Source: an uncultured Eubacteriales bacterium
GTDB taxonomy: Bacteria > Bacillota > Clostridia > Oscillospirales > Oscillospiraceae
Direction of reading: 5' to 3'
NCBI GenBank assembly: GCA_900545495.1
Contig: UQZJ01000007.1
Coordinates: 48,349-112,348 of the forward strand
DNA length: 64,000 nucleotides
Under the pieces are notes generated by a model that saw nothing but the letters and a program-made list of their open reading frames with translations, was not told the DNA's origin and ran no database searches. Shown in pieces: positions 59,686 through 64,000 of this stretch; the first letter of the stretch is position 1, and each line of letters begins with the position of its first letter. The position numbers and the translations under genes were made by a program.

Positions 59686-60390
59686 TTACAGGGCGTAGAA
59701 CAGCTCCGCCATCTGGGCGGTCACGTCCTCCGTATAGCTGCACAGCGTCACGCAGTAAATGTAGTTTCCCTGCCGAAGGCAGACGATCAGCTCATACACG
59801 GGGATATCCTGTATCGTGGCGGTCAGCGCGATAGCGGGGCGCTCCTCACCGGCCAGCTCCGCCGTGGTCACGGACGCCGCGACGTCTTCAAAGCCGTAAG
59901 CGGCCATGGCATCTGGGATCTGCGTAACGTGCAGCTCCGCGTACTCCTGAGCACTCATGGTGGTACCCAGCAGCAAGCCCATGTTCTGGAACACCACGTT
60001 GATGGTCATCAGCCCGTCCGTAGAGGAGGCGTACATATCCTGCACGCTCTGGCTGTTCTCCATCAGCTTTTTCATGTCCTCGTCGCTGGTGCCGTCGGTC
60101 AGGAAGCCGTTGAGCTCCGCGATCTGCTCCTTCGTATAGAATACCCACGTCTCATCCAGTGCGCAGCCGATCCCGGCAAAGGCGTTGGTATAGGTACCGC
60201 CGTTGACGCTGCCCATCTCCAGCTCCTCTTCATCCGGCTGGGAGGCGTCCACCTGTCCCGTTACGGACTGATCCTGCGCCGCACCGGGCTTCACCGAGCC
60301 GCCGGTCTGCTCCGGCGCCTGCTGGCCGCAGGCCGTGAGCATCAGCGCCAGCATCCATATTGCCATCAGCATAGCTGCTGTCTTCTTCAT
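59686..60390 (-). CDS. Lipoprotein of unknown function
   Basis: A 234-aa lipoprotein (lipid Cys in MLTACGQQ) with a low-complexity linker (20-55) and a compact alpha/beta domain (GGTYTNAFAGIGCALDETWVFYTKEQIAELNGFL ... NYIYCVTLCSY). I do not know the family. Ends 22 bp before the cyclo-ligase gene; same direction. Confidence 0.65.
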   Translation of the reverse strand: MKKTAAMLMAIWMLALMLTACGQQAPEQTGGSVKPGAAQDQSVTGQVDASQPDEEELEMGSVNGGTYTNAFAGIGCALDETWVFYTKEQIAELNGFLTDGTSDEDMKKLMENSQSVQDMYASSTDGLMTINVVFQNMGLLLGTTMSAQEYAELHVTQIPDAMAAYGFEDVAASVTTAELAGEERPAIALTATIQDIPVYELIVCLRQGNYIYCVTLCSYTEDVTAQMAELFYAL

Positions 60391-60528
60391 AGCGTTCCTC
60401 CTTCTGCCAAACGGTTGTCTTCACTGCGGTCATTGTATCAAATCGACCGGGGAAATACAACAGAAAAATTTCCCGACAGGATGCGCCCCGCCCTTTCGCT
60501 ACAATAGGTACGAAAGGAGGGACAAGCC

Positions 60529-62535
60529 TTGAGATCTGTCACCGAGGTCAGCCGCGCCGTCCCGCTGCGCCCGCTGCTGACAATGTTTTTACCGGCTGCC
60601 GCCGCTTTTCTCCTTACCGGCGGTACGTTGGACGGTCTGTACAGCCCATGGGCGCTGGCTGTCGTTTCTGCCGCCGGCGTGGGGTGGCCCGGACTGTGTG
60701 CGCTGCTGGGCGCCGGACTGGGCGCTTTTCTTTTTCTGGACTTTCAGGCGGGTCTGCGCCATACCGCCGCCGCCATTCTCATCTTCTGCGCCAACACCGC
60801 GTTCTGTACCACCCGCCTGTATAAAAGGCCACGCTTCCGGCCGGCTGCCGCCGCTGCCATGGCGCTGCTGGTGCAGTCGGCGTATCTGTTCCAGCGGCAG
60901 CCGCGGCACTGGGCGCTGTGCGCCGCCGCGCTGATCATCCTCTACACCGTTTCGTATCTGCTGCCTGCGCTGGGGGAGCCCGATGCGCCCCCGGAGACAC
61001 GGCAGCAGGCGGCGCTGGCGGCCGCCATAGGTGTGTGTCTGACTGCCTATGGGTGGGAGCTGTCGGGCTTTCGGGTCGGCGGTCTGTTGGCGGCTGCCCT
61101 GCTGCTGACCGCCGCCCGACGCCTGTCTCCCGCCTCCGCAGCGGCCGTCGGCGCCGTCACCGGGCTGGTGCTGGACTTGTACACCGGCAGAGAAGTTCTG
61201 CTGGCTGTGGTACTCTGCGGAGCTGCGGCAGCAGCCGCCACTCCGCGGCGGCGCGCCCGCTTTTTGCCGCCGCTGCTGTTCTGCGCGGCAGCCTCCACCG
61301 CATACCTGCTGTTGGACGGGCCTGACCCCCTGCCGCTGCTGTGTCAGAACTTGGCGGGCGCCGGTCTGTACCTCCTTCTGCCGGAGAAGCTGCTGCCCCG
61401 GTTAACCGCGCAGGTCGCTGCCTCCGCCCGGACACCCGTCTCGCCGAACACCGCCACACCTGCTGCCGCCCTCCGCGCCGTGTACGACAGCTTTTTCGCC
61501 GGCACGACGCCGCCGCGCCCGGAAAACCCCGCCGTGCTGTTCGACCGCGCCGCCGAGCAGGTGTGCGCCGGCTGCCTGCTCCGTCACGACTGCTGGCAGA
61601 CCCACTACAACGATACCTACAACGCCTTCAATGACGCCTGTCCCAAGCTGCTCCGCCGCGGCACCGCCTGTGCGGAGGATTTCCCGTCCTACTTTTCCAG
61701 CCGTTGCCTGCACTTTCCCCGGCTGCTGGAGGCGGTAAATGACCAGCTCCGTCAATTTCTGCTGCGCCATGTCCACCAGCTCCAGCTGCACCAGGCCTAT
61801 CAGGTGGCGCGGGAGCAGTACGCCCAGCTGTCGGAGGCGCTGTCCGCCGATGTACCGACCTCCGCCGCCCCCCGCTTTCGCTATGTTACAGGAATAGCAC
61901 TGCGCCCCCGGGACGGGGAATCACTGTGCGGCGATCAGTCCGCCGTTTTTGAGGCGGGCAATACCGCCTGCCTGCTCCTGTCCGACGGCATGGGCAGCGG
62001 TGAGGCCGCCCACCGGGAGGCCGCCATGACCGTACGGCTGCTCAGGCAGTTCCTGCAGGCCGGTGTGGAGCCGTCCCCCGCACTGAAGACCCTGAACACG
62101 GCGCTGCTGCTGCGCTGTCAGGAGGGCGCGGGCTTTACCACCATCGATCTGGCGTGTCTGGATCGCGCCACCGGCACCGTCACCCTGTACAAATACGGCG
62201 CCGCGCCGTCCTACTACAAAAAGCACGGGCGAGTCACCCGCTACGAGGGCAGCGCACTGCCCGCCGGCTTGGAGAAGGTGTCCCAGCAGCCGGAGGCTAT
62301 CCGCTTTACGCTGCCGCCCGACGGTTGGCTGGTGCTGCTGTCCGACGGCGTCACCGCCGGGGATGGCGACGAGTGGCTGCTGGATCTGCTGGCCGGTTGG
62401 GACACCGGCACGCCGGAGGAGCTGGCGCGCCGCATCCTCACCATGTCCGCCGATCACGGCGGCCTGTCGGACGACTGTGCCGCGCTGGTGCTGCACCGTC
62501 CCCGCGGTGCAGAAAACGGTAAAACGCAGGTATAA
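60529..62535 (+). CDS. spoIIE: Stage II sporulation protein E (SpoIIE)
   Basis: A 668-aa protein with about ten N-terminal helices (to residue 290), a middle region with CAGCLLRHDCWQTHYND, and a C-terminal PP2C phosphatase (CGDQSAVFEAGNTACLLLSDGMGSGEAA ... PDGWLVLLSDGVTAGDGDEW) with the metal Asp residues. In the forespore it dephosphorylates SpoIIAA to activate sigma-F. TTG start with AAAGGAGG upstream. It shows that the host forms spores. Confidence 0.93.
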   Translation: MRSVTEVSRAVPLRPLLTMFLPAAAAFLLTGGTLDGLYSPWALAVVSAAGVGWPGLCALLGAGLGAFLFLDFQAGLRHTAAAILIFCANTAFCTTRLYKRPRFRPAAAAAMALLVQSAYLFQRQPRHWALCAAALIILYTVSYLLPALGEPDAPPETRQQAALAAAIGVCLTAYGWELSGFRVGGLLAAALLLTAARRLSPASAAAVGAVTGLVLDLYTGREVLLAVVLCGAAAAAATPRRRARFLPPLLFCAAASTAYLLLDGPDPLPLLCQNLAGAGLYLLLPEKLLPRLTAQVAASARTPVSPNTATPAAALRAVYDSFFAGTTPPRPENPAVLFDRAAEQVCAGCLLRHDCWQTHYNDTYNAFNDACPKLLRRGTACAEDFPSYFSSRCLHFPRLLEAVNDQLRQFLLRHVHQLQLHQAYQVAREQYAQLSEALSADVPTSAAPRFRYVTGIALRPRDGESLCGDQSAVFEAGNTACLLLSDGMGSGEAAHREAAMTVRLLRQFLQAGVEPSPALKTLNTALLLRCQEGAGFTTIDLACLDRATGTVTLYKYGAAPSYYKKHGRVTRYEGSALPAGLEKVSQQPEAIRFTLPPDGWLVLLSDGVTAGDGDEWLLDLLAGWDTGTPEELARRILTMSADHGGLSDDCAALVLHRPRGAENGKTQV

Positions 62536-62595
62536 GCGGCGGCGACGCTGTCCATACTGTGGGTATGACGATCAGACAGCAAGGAGGGCATACAT

Positions 62596-62856
62596 TTGGT
62601 TAAAGGCATTTCCCGCCGGGTCATCGTGGTGGACTCCCCGGACCCGCAGATCTTTGAACAGGCAATTTTCATTCTCCGCACCGACGGCGGCGGTATCAGC
62701 TCCCAGCAGCTGGTGGATCAGGCCGTCCGCATCGCCAAAAACTATGCCCGCTGTCAGGGGATGCCCCGCAGACGCCGCCGCATTCCGGCGTGGCTCTGGG
62801 CCTCCATCGGCGCTGCGGCCATCGGTCTGACGTGGCTGCTGTGCGCCATTCTCTGA
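62596..62856 (+). CDS. Small protein with C-terminal membrane helix
   Basis: An 86-aa protein: RRVIVVDSPDPQIFEQAIFILR .. GISSQQLVDQAVRIAKNY, a basic stretch RRRRR, then helix WLWASIGAAAIGLTWLLCAIL. TTG start with AAGGAGG upstream, 60 bp after spoIIE. Possibly co-expressed with it; role unknown. Confidence 0.65.
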   Translation: MVKGISRRVIVVDSPDPQIFEQAIFILRTDGGGISSQQLVDQAVRIAKNYARCQGMPRRRRRIPAWLWASIGAAAIGLTWLLCAIL

Positions 62857-63058
62857 CCACTATTCCCGGTTTCAGCGGGGCTTACCCGTTTGAAATACTT
62901 TTCCATCATTTTTCTCCTCACTTGAAGCGAACGCACCGCGTTCGCTTCCTTTTTGCGTGTTGGGGGCAATGCGCCTTGCGCGGTGGTGATTTTTCCTGTA
63001 TAATGAAAGTGAGAACCAACTGCCGTACCACCTTTTTATTTCGATCGGAGGTGTTCCC

Positions 63059-63367
63059 ATGCTCCTTGCCGTCCGCCTGTTGGTGTCCGCTTCGTTTCTG
63101 GTGCTGGGCATTGTCTTTTCCCGTGGAAAGGGCACATCCCTCATCGCAGGCTACAACACCGCCTCGCCGGAGGAAAAAGCAAAATACGATGAAAAGAAGC
63201 TCTGCAAGGCCATGTCAAGGCTGATGTTCGTACTGGCTCTGTGCTGGCTGGTCATTGCCCTCAGCGATTTGTGCCGGACAATGTGGCTGCTGTGGCTTGG
63301 TCTTGGTCTTTTCGTGGCCGCATCCATCGGCGGCTGTGTTTACATTGACCGCAAGTGCAGGCGATGA
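63059..63367 (+). CDS. DUF3784 membrane protein
   Basis: A 102-aa protein with three helices (LLAVRLLVSASFLVLGIVF; LMFVLALCWLVIALSDL; MWLLWLGLGLFVAASIGGCVYI) and the DUF3784 signature GYNTASPEEKAKYD..KLCK. AGGTG before ATG. Confidence 0.82.
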   Translation: MLLAVRLLVSASFLVLGIVFSRGKGTSLIAGYNTASPEEKAKYDEKKLCKAMSRLMFVLALCWLVIALSDLCRTMWLLWLGLGLFVAASIGGCVYIDRKCRR

Positions 63368-63393
63368 GCGGCAGGCACCCCCTCGTCCTATCA

Positions 63394-63434
63394 AAACACC
63401 CTCCCTGCACCAAGCGGCGCAGGGAGGGCGTTTG
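63394..63434 (+). terminator. Terminator of the DUF3784 gene
   Basis: CACCCTCCCTGC pairs with GCAGGGAGGGCG, followed by TTTG. Confidence 0.6.
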
Positions 63435-63448
63435 ACATCTGAACAACA

Positions 63449-63483
63449 AAAAAGAAGCCATGACCATCGTCATGACTTCTTTT
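63449..63483 (-). terminator. Terminator of the tRNA/rRNA operon
   Basis: AAAGAAG.CATGAC pairs with GTCATG.CTTCTTT around CATC; T-run on the minus strand, just after tRNA-Trp. Confidence 0.75.
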
Positions 63484-63558
63484 GGCAGGGGCAGAAAGGC
63501 TCGAACTCTCGACACGCGGTTTTGGAGACCGCTGCTCTACCAACTGAGCTATACCCCT
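63483..63558 (-). tRNA. tRNA-Trp (CCA)
   Basis: Full cloverleaf on the minus strand: acceptor AGGGGTA/TGCCCCT, D-arm AGCTCAGTTGGTAGAGC, anticodon loop CTCCAAA (anticodon CCA), T-arm with GTTCGAG, encoded CCA end. Confidence 0.95.
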
Positions 63559-63561
63559 GTG

Positions 63562-63638
63562 TGGTGGGCCTTCGGGGACTCGAACCCGGGACCGGACGGT
63601 TATGAGCCGTCTGCTCTAACCAACTGAGCTAAAGGCCC
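63562..63638 (-). tRNA. tRNA with CAT anticodon (Met, or Ile2)
   Basis: Cloverleaf starting GGGCCTTTAGCTCAG, anticodon arm GACGG-CTCATAA-CCGTC, T-arm GGGTTCGAGTCCC, CCA end. Elongator Met or lysidine-type Ile cannot be told apart with certainty from sequence alone. Confidence 0.9.
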
Positions 63639-63703
63639 AAGTCTTCGCGGCTGACACTAATAAAAGAAATGAGCCGCCACCTTACGGATGGCGGCTCACC
63701 CTT

Positions 63704-63778
63704 TGGCTCCCCCTGTTGGGCTCGAACCAACAACCCTTCGGTTAACAGCCGAATGCTCTACCATTGAGCTAAGGAGGA
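63704..63778 (-). tRNA. tRNA-Asn (GTT)
   Basis: Cloverleaf starting TCCTCCTTAGCTCAATGG, anticodon arm TTCGG-CTGTTAA-CCGAA (GTT), T-arm TTGGTTCGAGCCCAA, CCA end. Confidence 0.95.
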
Positions 63779-63780
63779 GT

Positions 63781-63896
<116 letters not shown>

Positions 63897-63946
63897 ACCG
63901 ATCGCAGCCGCATACACGGCAACGACCTATTCAATTTGGAGAAAAG

Positions 63947-64000
63947 TGGTGACCCGTACCGGATTCGAACCGATGTTAAAGGCGTGAGAGGCCTCTGTCT
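63947..64000 (-). tRNA. tRNA-Glu (CTC), partial
   Basis: 3' part on the minus strand: anticodon arm GAGGC-CTCTCAC-GCCTT (CTC), T-arm TCGGTTCGAATCCGG, CCA end. The 5' third is cut by the window edge. Confidence 0.88.

Overview
The window reads as the chromosome of a spore-forming, GC-rich member of the Clostridia, most likely an Oscillospiraceae/Ruminococcaceae-type gut bacterium. The signs are a SpoIIE gene, DUF3784 and DegV proteins, strong AGGAGG ribosome sites, TTGACA-N17-TATAAT-like promoters, and MobP3 mobile elements with Xis/HTH modules of the kind seen in gut Firmicutes. All names come from reading the translations; no database search was possible.

Layout. 1-1.4 kb: 3' part of a metallophosphoesterase. 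1.8-7.3 kb: mobile module 1 (two overlapping tyrosine integrases, a ribbon-helix-helix protein, a replication-type HTH protein, an Xis-like protein, a divergent DUF6076 gene). 7.4-19.6 kb: one minus-strand locus with two FtsX-type ABC transporters, a histidine kinase/response regulator pair, two exported surface proteins and a lipoprotein serpin. 19.7-24.7 kb: mobile module 2, with the same RHH-HTH-Xis-DUF6076 order but a MobP3 relaxase fused to Sel1 repeats. 24.9-25.9 kb: a protein that resembles PolC around its zinc finger and C-terminal segment but lacks the polymerase catalytic motif. 26.1-34.9 kb: a six-gene minus-strand operon (WYL regulator, dynamin-like GTPase, tail-anchored membrane protein, HerA-type ATPase, PD-(D/E)XK-like protein, small protein), which is the best candidate for an undescribed defence system. 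35.0-37.6 kb: small regulators, small membrane/LURP-like proteins and a HEPN/MNT toxin-antitoxin pair. 37.6-44.6 kb: an integrase beside a tRNA-Thr 3' end, then a graveyard of decayed mobile genes around an AT-rich DrrAB-type transporter. 44.8-63.4 kb: more core-like genes (ABC exporter, NifS/NifU, a BMP-type ABC transporter with a COG0212 protein, DegV, a two-component system, YedF/DUF3343/cysteine desulfurase, 5-formyl-THF cyclo-ligase, SpoIIE). 63.5-64 kb: tRNA-Trp, tRNA-Met/Ile, tRNA-Asn, 5S rRNA and a partial tRNA-Glu on the minus strand.

How it fits together. The 1.4-44.6 kb stretch is a composite accessory island. A 26-bp sequence occurs four times in direct orientation (24.8, 36.8, 37.7 and 39.1 kb) and bounds three blocks: PolC-like protein plus defence operon plus small genes, the HEPN/MNT pair, and the integrase with its tRNA-Thr end. 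This suggests stepwise, site-specific capture of modules. The serpin locus looks like an envelope-stress or antimicrobial-peptide response unit: the kinase has almost no extracellular loop, and three GGTGAC repeats at 11-bp spacing precede the ABC genes downstream of the kinase.
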